A stretch of 36,140 nucleotides of DNA from G963674665 sp964609625 (GCA_964609625.1 CAZSRS010000040.1:1-36140); one strand, 5' to 3'. Shown: positions 15,365 to 23,352, numbered from the stretch's first letter. The notes: generated from the sequence alone by a model not told the origin. Translations and numbers: made by a program.

Positions 15365-16514
15365 AGATGGTTGCGATCTCCTCGACGGTGGCTTCTCTGG
15401 GGTTGGTGAGCATGCAGGGGTCCGCGATGGCCTTGCGCGCCAGTTCCTGGATAGTGTCACGGGTCACGCCCCGTTCACCGAGGCTTTTTGTGATGCCGGC
15501 CTTGTGCTTGAGCTGGATCACCGCCTCGATGGCTGCCTGGCCGGCCTGAAGATCGGACATGCCGGTCACGTCCTCGCCCATGGCCTGGGCCATGGTGGCG
15601 AAGCGCTCGGGGCAGCTTTCCAGGTTGAAGGCCATGACGTGGGGCAGGAGGATGGCGTTACACTCCCCGTGGGGCAGGTCCAGGAATCCGCCCAGGCTGT
15701 GGGCCATGGCGTGCACCGCGCCGAGGATGGCGTTGGAGAAGGCCAGTCCGGCCTCCAGGCTGGCGTGGAGCATCTCGCCGCGGCGCAGGATGTCCTGCGG
15801 CTCCTCCAGAGTGGGGAGCAGATGTCGGAAGATTCTGCGGATGGCATTCAGGGCGAAGAGATCCGTGATCGGTGAACTCGCGTTGGAGACGTAGGCCTCC
15901 ACGGCGTGGGTCAGGGCGTCCAACCCGGTGCAGGCCGTGAGTTCCGCGTCCATGGTGGTGGTGAGCACCGGGTCGATGAGCGCGGCATCCGGCACCATGG
16001 TCTTGCTGACGATGGCGATCTTCACCAGACGTTTCCGGTCCGAGATGATGGCGAACTGGGACACGTCCGCGGCGGTGCCGGCTGTGGTGGGGATGCAGAT
16101 CAGGGGGGGGCCGGGGACCGGGACCCGATCCACTCCCTCGAACTCCAGCACGTGCATGTGGTTGGTGTGCACGATGCCGATGGCCTTGGCGCAGTCCATG
16201 GGGCTGCCCCCTCCGATGGCGAGGATGGCGTCGCATTCCTCCTCGGCATAAAGGATTGCTCCGTCCATGACCTCCTGTTCCCTGGGGTTGGGCGAGACTT
16301 CCTTGTACAGGACGTGGGCGAGTCCCTGCGCGGCCAGAGTGTCGCAGATCATGCCGGCCCATCCGGCCTCGATGATGCCGGCATCCGTGACCACCAGAGC
16401 CTTGCGCGCGTCCAGATTGCGCAGGTATTGTACGGCCATGTTGCTGGAGCCGGGGCCGAAGACGAACTCCGGGGCCACGAACTTTCTGAGTTCCAGCAGC
16501 GAGGTCTCGGACAT
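15348..16514 (-). CDS. Iron-containing (type III) alcohol dehydrogenase
   Basis: This 388-residue enzyme belongs to the iron-dependent alcohol dehydrogenase family and should interconvert ethanol or another short alcohol and its aldehyde with NAD(P)H in the cytoplasm. Visible are the dinucleotide-binding GGGSPMDCAKAIG (101-113), PTTAGTAADVS (142-152), and the metal ligands D199 and H203 (GLDALTHAVEAYVS), H268 (AVHAMAHSLGG) and H282 (LPHGECNA). In many relatives the middle motif reads GTGSE where this has GTAAD. AAGGAG precedes the ATG. The downstream kinase gene overlaps the 3' end. An inverted repeat upstream may be an operator. In sulfate reducers such enzymes are central to ethanol metabolism; substrate preference is not readable here. 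Confidence 0.95.
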   Translation of the reverse strand: MSETSLLELRKFVAPEFVFGPGSSNMAVQYLRNLDARKALVVTDAGIIEAGWAGMICDTLAAQGLAHVLYKEVSPNPREQEVMDGAILYAEEECDAILAIGGGSPMDCAKAIGIVHTNHMHVLEFEGVDRVPVPGPPLICIPTTAGTAADVSQFAIISDRKRLVKIAIVSKTMVPDAALIDPVLTTTMDAELTACTGLDALTHAVEAYVSNASSPITDLFALNAIRRIFRHLLPTLEEPQDILRRGEMLHASLEAGLAFSNAILGAVHAMAHSLGGFLDLPHGECNAILLPHVMAFNLESCPERFATMAQAMGEDVTGMSDLQAGQAAIEAVIQLKHKAGITKSLGERGVTRDTIQELARKAIADPCMLTNPREATVEEIATIYEQAL

Positions 16515-16550
16515 GGATCAGGTCTCCTTGCGTTGCAGAGTAAACGACCT

Positions 16551-16565
16551 TGTACGTATTGTACA
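16551..16565. promoter_or_regulatory. Palindromic candidate operator upstream of the alcohol dehydrogenase gene
   Basis: TGTAC (16551-16555) and GTACA (16561-16565) form a perfect 5-bp inverted repeat around GTATT, 37 bases upstream of the alcohol dehydrogenase ATG. On the minus strand TACAAT (16563-16558) inside it would serve as a -10 box, though no good -35 box is visible. A regulator could bind here; this is inferred from position and symmetry only. Confidence 0.4.
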
Positions 16566-16667
16566 CATATATCGCTCGGCTTTGGAAGGGGGTGTCATGC
16601 TGATGTCGAGAAATATGCCTTGTTGCTGCGCTGGACACAGCAAGGGGGAGGGAGCTACTGTAGGCAT

Positions 16668-17516
16668 ATGAAGCACAGGCGAAGATGGAAACCTGCGCAC
16701 GCGCTCCACAAGCCGGAGCACCCCTGGAAGGCGCGCATGCACGAGGTGATTTTCGAGGCCGATACCAGGGGCGGTCGATTGTTCGACATCGCCTTGCTGC
16801 TATGCATTATCATGAGCGTGACAGCAGTGCTCATGGAGAGCGTGCCCTCGATCCGCCAAAGTCACGGGGCGTGGCTGAGAACCGCCGAGTGGGTGTTCAC
16901 GATTCTCTTCACCGTGGAGTACGTCCTACGCTTGTGGTGCGTTGGAAGGCCCGGTGCCTATGCCACCAGTTTCTTCGGCGTGGTGGACTTCCTGGCGGTT
17001 TTGCCCACCTGGCTGAGTCTGATGGTGCCAGGGGCGCAGTACATGCTTGTCATCCGCGGACTGCGCCTGCTCAGGGTGTTCCGGGTGCTGAAACTCATCC
17101 AGTACCTCTACGAGGCCCAGCACCTGATGCGGGCGTTGCGTGCCAGCCGGCGCAAGATCCTTGTCTTTCTCCTGGCTGTGCTGACCCTGGTGCTGCTGTT
17201 TGGCGCGATGATCTATCTCATCGAAGGTGAGGAAAACGGTTTCGCGAGTATCCCGCTGAGTATGTACTGGGCCATCGTCACCCTGACAACGGTGGGTTAT
17301 GGGGACATCTCGCCCAAAACCTGGGTCGGGCAGGCCGTGGCCTCGCTGATCATGGTCCTGGGGTATGGCATCATCGCCGTGCCCACGGGCATAGTCACCT
17401 TTGAACTCTCCAGAACGCCGGAACGGGAAGTCAGCACCCAGGCCTGCCCCGAATGCGCCGCCGAGGGGCACGATCCGGACGCGCTGCATTGCAAGTACTG
17501 CGGTGCCAAACTCTGA
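16668..17516 (+). CDS. Voltage-sensor-type potassium channel with C-terminal zinc ribbon
   Basis: This 282-residue inner-membrane protein has the six-helix architecture of voltage-gated K+ channels. Helices S1-S3 span about 38-120. S4 carries regularly spaced positive charges (R130, R133, R136, R139, K142 in IRGLRLLRVFRVLKLIQ). The pore helix and selectivity filter TTVGYGD are at 207-213, and S6 ends in AVPTGIV. A zinc ribbon closes the protein (CPEC, C260/C263, and CKYC, C275/C278), where many bacterial relatives simply end. The start is uncertain: ATG 16668 has only a distant GGGAGGG, while ATG 16737 has GGAAGG five bases upstream and would shorten the N-terminus by 23 residues. It converges on a cNMP-binding protein gene. 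Confidence 0.9.
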   Translation: MKHRRRWKPAHALHKPEHPWKARMHEVIFEADTRGGRLFDIALLLCIIMSVTAVLMESVPSIRQSHGAWLRTAEWVFTILFTVEYVLRLWCVGRPGAYATSFFGVVDFLAVLPTWLSLMVPGAQYMLVIRGLRLLRVFRVLKLIQYLYEAQHLMRALRASRRKILVFLLAVLTLVLLFGAMIYLIEGEENGFASIPLSMYWAIVTLTTVGYGDISPKTWVGQAVASLIMVLGYGIIAVPTGIVTFELSRTPEREVSTQACPECAAEGHDPDALHCKYCGAKL

Positions 17517-17539
17517 GGCGAGAAAGCCCTGGGGCGTGT

Positions 17540-18001
17540 TCAGGTACGGGTGTAGACCAGCTTGCCCGTGGTCATACGCAGACGTTGGCTGATCAACTTG
17601 GCGATGTTCTTGACGATTTTCAGGCCGAGCCGGGGGTGCTCCACGCAGATGCGTTCGAAATTGTCCGTGGAGAGGAAGAGCAGCAGGGCGTCCTCGCGGG
17701 CCACGGCCGAAGCCGAGCGCGGTTCGTCGTCCACGAAGCTCATCTCGCCGAAATAGGTGCGGGGCATGAGGGTTACCACGATCATCTCCAAGGCATCGGC
17801 GCTCTCCTTGATGATGTCGATCTTGCCCTCCACGATGAAGACCATGAAGTTCTGGCGCTCGCCCTGCTTGAAGATGTACTCGCCCTTTTGGAAGGACTCC
17901 ACGCTCATGTAGCGGGCGATGGTCTCGATTTCATCCCGCGTGAACTCCCGCCCCCATTTGGTTTCGTCTAGTAGGTCGGGCAAGTTGTACTTTTTGCCCA
18001 T
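17540..18001 (-). CDS. Cyclic-nucleotide-binding-domain protein
   Basis: This 153-residue protein is essentially one cNMP-binding domain with a short N-terminal helix. Features are FQKGEYIFKQGERQ (37-50), FMVFIVEGKIDII (52-64) and the phosphate-binding cassette YFGEMSFVDDEPRSASAVA (83-101). The cassette includes the FGE and the Arg-Ser-Ala (R95) expected to bind the cyclic phosphate. Helices follow but no DNA-binding HTH, so it is not a Crp-type regulator. It may bind cAMP or cGMP and act through a partner. AAGGAG six bases before the ATG at 18001 sets the start. The stop lies 23 bases from the stop of the potassium channel gene on the other strand. Confidence 0.88.
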   Translation of the reverse strand: MGKKYNLPDLLDETKWGREFTRDEIETIARYMSVESFQKGEYIFKQGERQNFMVFIVEGKIDIIKESADALEMIVVTLMPRTYFGEMSFVDDEPRSASAVAREDALLLFLSTDNFERICVEHPRLGLKIVKNIAKLISQRLRMTTGKLVYTRT

Positions 18002-18347
18002 CAGGCGCTCCTTTCCGGTGCGGCGTGAAATGTGAAGGCAAGATTCCCCGCGTCGGGGCATCTTCCTCCCCCGAGGCGTGTATGTCGGAAGATCCTGTGC
18101 GACGTCGGTCTCAGTATACTCCCGCAGAGCGTGGGAAGACAAGGGGGTGTGTCAACCAGTGTAAAGGGACATGTGAAAGTAACCGACGTAGGAAGCACAC
18201 CATTGTGACCGATCCGGAAGAGGGCGCTGGAGGCCGGCTGCTAGCGCACGGTTCAATGTGGGCACATCCCCTTGTAGTTCCGAAATCCCCATTCTCTGTT
18301 CTCCAGTCAATCATAATGTCTGTCCCCTTTTCTCTTTTCTATCACGG
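18002..18347. other. Gene-poor junction before the IS remnants
   Basis: I see no gene in this 346-base stretch. It holds the ribosome-binding site and upstream region of the cNMP-binding protein gene (to about 18140), then sequence with no family resemblance in any frame. It ends with a TGTCTGTCCCC repeat (18317-18327) and a pyrimidine-rich run up to the point where transposase homology starts. The last 200 bases look like leftover IS or intergenic sequence. Confidence 0.5.
18315..18327 (-). repeat. Copy of the GGGGACAGACA repeat at the IS1111 fragment
   Basis: AATGTCTGTCCCC. On the minus strand it reads GGGGACAGACATTATGATTG, close to the left end of the Y1 element (GGGGACAGACAAATTATGCTTG), so the similarity extends past the core. 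Transposase homology of the IS1111 fragment starts about 20 bases further on. Confidence 0.7.
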
Positions 18348-18773
18348 GCCATCGTCACTGAGCGCGAGGCCTGTCGGCGACTCATGAAAATCCCGGGCGT
18401 GGGCCTGCCCACCGCGACCATTCTCGTCAGCCTTTCTGGAAAGGTAACGGACTTCAAGAACGGGCGGGAGTTCGCTGCCTATCTCGGCCTGGTGCCCAGA
18501 GAACACTCCACGGGCGGCAAGCAACGCCTGTTGGGCATCACCAAGCGGGGTGACCGCTACGCGCGAACCCTGTTGATACACGGAGCGCGATCGATTCTGC
18601 GTTGCCTGGTCAATGGATGCGCGCCTTTTGGAGATGGGGGGCGAGGCATCTGGCTCAAGGAATTGCTGGATCGGCGAGGGTACAACAGGGCGAGTGTGGC
18701 TCTGGCTAACAAGATGGCGCGCGTGGCTTGGTCTATGCTGGCGCACGGGACGGAATACGAGGCATTGGCATGA
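18348..18773 (+). pseudogene. IS110-family (IS1111 group) transposase, C-terminal fragment
   Basis: About 142 codons match the C-terminal Transposase_20 domain of IS110-family elements: RRLMKIPGVGLPTATILVSL, FKNGREFAAYLGLVPREHSTGGKQRLLGITKRGDRYARTLLIHGAR (in pieces), and NRASVALANKMARVAWSMLAHG. The LVPREHSTGGK...KRGD pattern with the catalytic-site Ser region is typical of the IS1111 subgroup. The N-terminal DEDD RuvC-like half (roughly 190 residues) is missing; upstream the frame runs into the TGTCTGTCCCC repeat and unrelated sequence. The fragment cannot be active. The frame itself is undamaged, so the loss looks fairly recent or clean. Confidence 0.85.
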
Positions 18774-19084
18774 TCGCGCGCCTGTCACGCAGCTTGCAGC
18801 TGCGACATCGATGGACGTATCGCTCGCAAGCGGCGCGCCAGGCGCTTGAACACACCCCACCATGCGAGGATGCCAAGAGGAAGTGAATGGGACAAGAAGG
18901 TCGGACCGGCTTCCGGAGAACCTGCGACAGACAAGGGCACAGTAAGCCGATAATTTGTTAAGGAACGGAAGCGCGTATACTCCATCAGGGCGCTGCCCCA
19001 GGGGCAAGACGCCGGATATATGTTTGCATCCAGACGTTTTTTGTCGCACGATCTTTTCTCTTGACTCCAGGGCGGGGCCATAGA
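18774..19084. other. Non-coding 3' tail of the IS1111-type remnant
   Basis: This 311-base stretch follows the transposase fragment and has no open frame with recognisable homology. In IS1111-group elements the guide (seek/bridge) RNA is known to lie downstream of the transposase gene, so remnants of such an RNA region could be here; nothing in the sequence proves it. The stretch ends in a T-rich segment (TTTTTTGTCGCACGATCTTTT at 19035-19055 region) and the next TGTCTGTCCCC repeat. Confidence 0.35.
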
Positions 19085-19095
19085 TGTCTGTCCCC
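19085..19095 (-). repeat. Copy of the GGGGACAGACA repeat at the IS3-type fragment
   Basis: TGTCTGTCCCC, the same orientation as the copy at 18317-18327. The two are direct repeats bounding the IS1111 remnant. The IS3-type transposase fragment starts within five bases of it. Confidence 0.7.
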
Positions 19096-19098
19096 ATT

Positions 19099-19275
19099 GC
19101 CCTCAAGGAGAACGTGCTCTGGGTCCGACATTTCGCTACGGTGGAAGAGCTGCGCCTTGCGCTGCTGGAGTTCAAGGAGACGTACAACCGGCAATGCCTG
19201 GTGGGCAGACACGGGTACAAATCTCCATCGTCGGTGAGAGAGCGGCAGTCCGCCGGCTATGGCCGGGCGGCGTAA
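19099..19275 (+). pseudogene. IS3-type (rve integrase) transposase, C-terminal fragment
   Basis: About 58 codons ending at the TAA at 19273-19275 encode ALKENVLWVRHFATVEELRLAL and FKETYNRQCLVGRHGYKSPSSV. This is the end of an rve-type integrase core as seen in IS3-family OrfB proteins: L-K-E catalytic Glu, then a helix, then YN-x(4)-L-x-x-RHGY-x-x-P. The D,D part of the DDE triad is missing. The homology starts directly at the TGTCTGTCCCC repeat. About 19 bases after the stop, AACTGTGTCCAAGAAACC resembles the terminal inverted repeat region of such elements. The remainder to 19397 has no gene that I recognise. Confidence 0.75.
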
Positions 19276-19397
19276 TTTGGATTGAACTGTGTCCAAGAAA
19301 CCCTAGACCGATACAACTCCCCGCCCCCTGGATGCCATGTACGACGCCATCCGCCGAAGCGGCTCCTTCTGGAGGCCCGAGATCGACTGATCCCCCC

Positions 19398-20696
19398 TCA
19401 ATACTTCCGTTTGTCCACCACCCTCTTGGCCTTGCCCTCCGTGCGTTCCAGACTCTTGGACTCCACGAGCCGCACGTCCATGTGCACGCCCAGGGCCGAG
19501 GTCAGGCGGCGCTCGATGCGTTCGATGAGGTCCTGGCTCTTGCCCAGTTGGTCGAAGATCAGCGCCTCGGTGGCCTCCACCAGTACCGTGGCCTTGTCCA
19601 GGTTCTGTTCACGCTCCACCACGATCTGGTAATGGGGTTCGGTGCCCTTGATCCGCGTCAGCACCTCTTCCACCTGGGAGGGGAAGACGTTGATGCCCCT
19701 GATGGTGATCATGTCGTCGCTGCGCCCCAGCACGCGGGAGATGCGATGCAGGGTACGGCCGCAGGGGCAGGGTTCGGTGATATGGCGTGTCAGGTCGCCC
19801 GTACGCAGCCGGATCACCGGGAAGGCTTCCTTGGTCAGGGTGGTGATCACCAGCTCGCCCACTTCGCCGTCAGATACCGGCTCGGTGGTCTCGGGGTCGA
19901 TGATTTCGAAGAGGAAATGGTCCTCGTTGACGTGCAACCCCCCACGCTCCAGGCACTCTCCGGCCACGCCCGGCCCCATGACCTCGCTGATGCCGTAGTT
20001 GTCCGTGGCCGTGATCTTCAACCGCTCCTGGATCTCCTGGCGCATGGCCTCGCTCCAGGCCTCGGCGCCGAACAGCCCCCAGCGCAGGGAAAGCGCGTTC
20101 ACGTTGACGTTCATCTCCTCCATGGTGTCGGCCAGGTGCAGGGCATAGCTGGGGGTACAGGCCAATGCCGTGGTTCGGTAGTCCTGCATGATCTGGATCT
20201 GCCTGGCGGCGTTGCCGCTGGAGCTGGGGATCACCGAGACGCCCAGGCGCTCGGCGCCGTAGTGCAGGCCGAAACCGCCGGTGAACAGGCCATAGGCAAA
20301 GGCGATCTGCAGGACGTCGTCGCGGGTGAGCCCCCCGGCGCAGAGCACCCTGGCCGTGAGATCGGACCAACGCTTGATGTCGTTGCGGGTGTAGCCCACC
20401 ACCGTGGCCTTGCCCGTGGTACCCGAGGAGGAGTGGAGCCGGACCACGTCGCGCAGGGGTACGGCGAACAAGCCATAGGGGTAGTTGTCGCGGATGTCCT
20501 GCTTGGTGGTGAAGGGCAGGCGTCGCAGGTCGTCCAGGGACTGGAAATGGCCGGGATCGATGTCCAGCTGTTCGAATTCCTCTCGGTAGAAGGGCACGTT
20601 CCTGGAGACGCGGTTGAGCGTGGACTGCAAGCGCTCCAGTTGCAGTTGCTCCAGCGCCTCGCGCCCCATGCATTCGAAGTCCTTTTCCCAGTACAT
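19398..20696 (-). CDS. paaK: Phenylacetate-CoA ligase
   Basis: This 432-residue adenylate-forming enzyme has the length and motifs of phenylacetate-CoA ligases. They are the P-loop SSSGTTGKATVVGYT (89-103), YGLFTGGFGLHYGAERLG, the adenylate region TDNYGISEVMGPGVAGEC, and RTGDLTRHI. The C-terminal part carries GRSDDMITIRGINVFPSQVEEVL, with the hinge Asp and lysine-containing tail KAKRVVDKRKY. It makes phenylacetyl-CoA (or a related aryl-CoA) from the acid, ATP and CoA in the cytoplasm. In anaerobes it acts in aromatic amino-acid oxidation or fermentation after indolepyruvate or phenylpyruvate ferredoxin oxidoreductase. AAGGGG precedes the ATG at 20696. It lies 151 bases after livF, at the end of the liv cluster. 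Confidence 0.94.
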   Translation of the reverse strand: MYWEKDFECMGREALEQLQLERLQSTLNRVSRNVPFYREEFEQLDIDPGHFQSLDDLRRLPFTTKQDIRDNYPYGLFAVPLRDVVRLHSSSGTTGKATVVGYTRNDIKRWSDLTARVLCAGGLTRDDVLQIAFAYGLFTGGFGLHYGAERLGVSVIPSSSGNAARQIQIMQDYRTTALACTPSYALHLADTMEEMNVNVNALSLRWGLFGAEAWSEAMRQEIQERLKITATDNYGISEVMGPGVAGECLERGGLHVNEDHFLFEIIDPETTEPVSDGEVGELVITTLTKEAFPVIRLRTGDLTRHITEPCPCGRTLHRISRVLGRSDDMITIRGINVFPSQVEEVLTRIKGTEPHYQIVVEREQNLDKATVLVEATEALIFDQLGKSQDLIERIERRLTSALGVHMDVRLVESKSLERTEGKAKRVVDKRKY

Positions 20697-20847
20697 TGCC
20701 AAACCCCTTTCAGGTGGCGGCGTCCCTCTCATGTTTGGCAGAGGTGGGTGCCGCATCGGATTTCAGAATTATCGAGGCGGGAAGTTCAGGGGGCGCTTTC
20801 CCGTGCATGGAACCACGCCTTGCTGCCTGGCCGCCGGCCTCCCCGAC

Positions 20848-21573
20848 TCATGCCTCCACTTCCCTGCCAAGGTAGGCGCGCTGCACGTCCCTGTTGGCCA
20901 GCAGGTCTTCGGCCGGACCTTGCAGGATCACCCGCCCGGTCTCCAGCACATAGCCCCGGTCGGCGATTTGCAAGGCGCTCTTGGCGTTCTGCTCCACCAG
21001 TAGCACGGTGAGTTCGTACTGCGCCCGCAGTGCCTTCACGTGCCTGAAAATCTCCTTGGTGATGGTGGGTGCCAGGCCCATGCTCGGCTCGTCCAGCAGC
21101 AACAGCCTGGGGCGGGCCATGAGTGCCCGGGCCATTGCCAGCATCTGCTGTTCCCCGCCGGAGAGGGTCCCGGCCAGCTGCTTACGGCGCTCGCAGAGCA
21201 CCGGAAACATGGCGTAAATGTCCTCGATGTCTCGTTGTGTCTGCTTTCTGTCTGCCCGCCCCCTGGTGTAGGCGCCCAGGGCCAGATTGTCCTCCACGCT
21301 CATGGGGCCGAAGACCAAGCGTCCCTCGGGAACGTGAGACACGCCCAGGGCCACGATGCGGTCTGGGGAAAGTCGGGTCAGGTCCCGTTCCAGACAGGTG
21401 ATGCTCCCTTTGGCTGGGCGGTTGAGCCCGGAGATGGTGGTCAACAGGGTGGTCTTGCCCGCGCCGTTGCCGCCGATGAGCGCCACGATCTCGCCCTTGT
21501 TCACATGCAGGGAGACGTTCTTGACGGCGTGGATCATGCCATAGAAGACGTCCACGTTCTTCAGGGTGATCAT
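20848..21573 (-). CDS. livF: Branched-chain amino acid ABC transporter ATPase LivF
   Basis: This 241-residue ATPase is one of two nucleotide-binding subunits of a Liv-type importer. It shows Walker A GGNGAGKTT, the LivF-typical VPEGRLVFGPMSVEDNL, the ABC signature LSGGEQQMLAMARAL, Walker B LLLLDEPSMGLAP and the H-loop position occupied by Gln (LLVEQNA), which is normal for LivF. It hydrolyses ATP at the cytoplasmic face of the LivHM permease. Its ATG overlaps the livG stop by four bases (ATGA), so translation is coupled. Confidence 0.96.
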   Translation of the reverse strand: MITLKNVDVFYGMIHAVKNVSLHVNKGEIVALIGGNGAGKTTLLTTISGLNRPAKGSITCLERDLTRLSPDRIVALGVSHVPEGRLVFGPMSVEDNLALGAYTRGRADRKQTQRDIEDIYAMFPVLCERRKQLAGTLSGGEQQMLAMARALMARPRLLLLDEPSMGLAPTITKEIFRHVKALRAQYELTVLLVEQNAKSALQIADRGYVLETGRVILQGPAEDLLANRDVQRAYLGREVEA

Positions 21574-22367
21574 GCCACACCCCCGACCGTTTCCTCTTCC
21601 TCGTCCTCGCCCAGGTAGGCGGCGATGACCTCGGGGTTCTTCTGGATGGCGGCAGGCTCGCCCTTGGCCAACAACTGGCCGAACTGCAAGACCGTGACAC
21701 TGTCGCTGATGCCCATGACCAGGTCCATGTCATGCTCCACGAGCACGATGCTCAGGCCCATCTCCTCCTTGATGCGCAGGATGAGCTTGCCCAGGGTTCT
21801 GGTCTCCTTCATGTTCAGGCCGGCGGCCGGCTCGTCCAGCAGCAGGAGTTCCGGTTCCGCGGCCAAGGCACGGGCCAACTCCAGAAGCCTCTGGAGGCCG
21901 AAGGGCATGTCCGCGGCCGGAATGTCTTCCTTGCCCTCCAGTCCCACGAAGGCCAATTTCTCGAGCGCGGCCTCGCGGCAGCGACGTTCCCCCTTGTGGT
22001 AGCGCGGGGTCTTGAGCAGGGCATCAAGCACGTTGTAGCGCACCTTGCGGTGAGCGCCGGTCATGACGTTCTCCAGAACACTCATGTTGGAGAATATCTC
22101 CAGGTTCTGGAAGGTACGGACCACTCCGGCCTTGCCACGTTTCCAGGTGGGCGCCTTGGTGATCTCCCGGCCGTCGAGGAAGATGCTCCCCTGTTGCATG
22201 GGCACTAGGCCGGTGATGGCGTTGAGCAAGGTGGTCTTGCCCGCGCCGTTGGGGCCGATGATGGCGCTGATCTCCCCCTTGGGCGCGCAAAAATCGATGT
22301 GATTCAGGGCGTACACGCCTCCAAAGCGCACCACCACATCCCGGCAGTCGAGCATGTTCTCAGCCAT
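21570..22367 (-). CDS. livG: Branched-chain amino acid ABC transporter ATPase LivG
   Basis: This second nucleotide-binding subunit of the importer (265 residues from 22367) has Walker A GPNGAGKTT, the LivG-typical GVVRTFQNLEIFSNMSVLENVMTG, and Walker B ELLLLDEPAAGLN with VLVEHDMDLVMG (H-loop His). The ABC signature LSxGxQ is degenerate: the corresponding segment reads MPFGLQRLLELARAL. Phe-Gly-x-Gln variants occur in LivG proteins, so activity is likely. GGAG six bases upstream favours the ATG at 22367; the ATG at 22379 would add four residues. The start overlaps the livM end by eight bases. Confidence 0.95.
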   Translation of the reverse strand: MAENMLDCRDVVVRFGGVYALNHIDFCAPKGEISAIIGPNGAGKTTLLNAITGLVPMQQGSIFLDGREITKAPTWKRGKAGVVRTFQNLEIFSNMSVLENVMTGAHRKVRYNVLDALLKTPRYHKGERRCREAALEKLAFVGLEGKEDIPAADMPFGLQRLLELARALAAEPELLLLDEPAAGLNMKETRTLGKLILRIKEEMGLSIVLVEHDMDLVMGISDSVTVLQFGQLLAKGEPAAIQKNPEVIAAYLGEDEEEETVGGVA

Positions 22368-23352
22368 GGCGCACTCCATCCGCTTCCACCGTGGCCTTTT
22401 TCCCGAATCTCTGCCGGCAGAGTTTCCAGATCTTGCCTATCCCGCCGGCCAGTCCGCCGGGCAGGAATATCATGCACACCACCAGGATGGAGCCGAAGAT
22501 CAGCACTTCGTACTTCTCGAACACGTGCAGGAACTGGGGCAGTACCGTGAGGAAAAAGGCTCCGAGCACAGCGCCCCAGATGGAGGACATGCCACCGAGC
22601 ACGACCATGGTCACCAGCACCACCGAGAACGGAAAACCGAAGGAGCTGGGCGCCACGAAGCAGAGGTAGTGGGCGTAGAGCACTCCGGCGATGGCCGCGT
22701 ACAGTGCCGAGAGCACGAAGACCAGCAGCTTGTACTTGGCGATGTCGATGCCCGAGACCTGGGCCGCCTTTTCGCTGGTGTGGATGGCCCGCAGGGCCCG
22801 CCCCACGCGGGAGTGGATCAGGTGCAGGGAGCCCAGCACCACCAGGGCCAGGACCGTGACCGTGAGATAGTAGTAGCTGAGGTCCGAGTCAAAGGTATAC
22901 CCAAAGAGGGAAAAGCGTGGGATACCCACGAAACCCGAAGGTCCGCCCGTGAAATCGATGCTTTCGTTGAAGACGATGTACACGATGACCCCGAAGCCCA
23001 GGGTGGCCATGGCCAGGTAATGGCCCGAGAGCTTCAGCGTAGGGATGCCAATGAGAAAGGCCACTACGCAGACCAGAGCCAAGGCCAGGAGCGCTCCGGC
23101 CCAGATGGGCAGCATGAACGTGGTGGTGGCTATGCCGCTGGTGTAGGAGGCCAGGCCGTAGAATGCCGCGTGCCCCAGGGATATCTGACCCGCGTAGCCC
23201 AAGAGCAGGTTCAACCCCACCACGATGATGGCGTTGATGGCCGAGATGAGCAGCACGCTCACGTAATAGTCGTTGGTCAGGAACTGGGGCAGGGCCAGCA
23301 GCACGGCAAGAAAGCCCAAAACGGGCAGCAGGGACTGTTTCAATTCACCCAT
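22360..23352 (-). CDS. livM: Branched-chain amino acid ABC transporter permease LivM
   Basis: This 330-residue inner-membrane permease has about nine hydrophobic segments and the LivM hallmarks NAIIVVGLNLLLGYAGQISLGHAAFYGLASY (in pieces) and SRVGRALRAIHTSEKAAQVSGI, the cytoplasmic coupling loop that contacts the ATPases. GGMSSIWGAVLGAFF follows near the C-terminus. Together with LivH it forms the channel. The start is placed at the ATG at 23352, just after the livH stop (23366); the frame is open to 23484 inside livH, but that part does not look like protein. The ribosome-binding site is weak, so coupling to livH is likely. Confidence 0.94.
   Translation of the reverse strand: MGELKQSLLPVLGFLAVLLALPQFLTNDYYVSVLLISAINAIIVVGLNLLLGYAGQISLGHAAFYGLASYTSGIATTTFMLPIWAGALLALALVCVVAFLIGIPTLKLSGHYLAMATLGFGVIVYIVFNESIDFTGGPSGFVGIPRFSLFGYTFDSDLSYYYLTVTVLALVVLGSLHLIHSRVGRALRAIHTSEKAAQVSGIDIAKYKLLVFVLSALYAAIAGVLYAHYLCFVAPSSFGFPFSVVLVTMVVLGGMSSIWGAVLGAFFLTVLPQFLHVFEKYEVLIFGSILVVCMIFLPGGLAGGIGKIWKLCRQRFGKKATVEADGVRHG

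Noticed and set aside
15906..16667. Upstream extension of the potassium channel frame over the alcohol dehydrogenase gene
   Set aside because: It is antisense to conserved dehydrogenase sequence and lacks channel-like features; an ATG at 16668 gives a full-length channel.
19194..21011. 605-codon plus-strand frame
   Set aside because: Antisense shadow of paaK and livF, in GC-rich DNA where long antisense frames are common; no domain resemblance.
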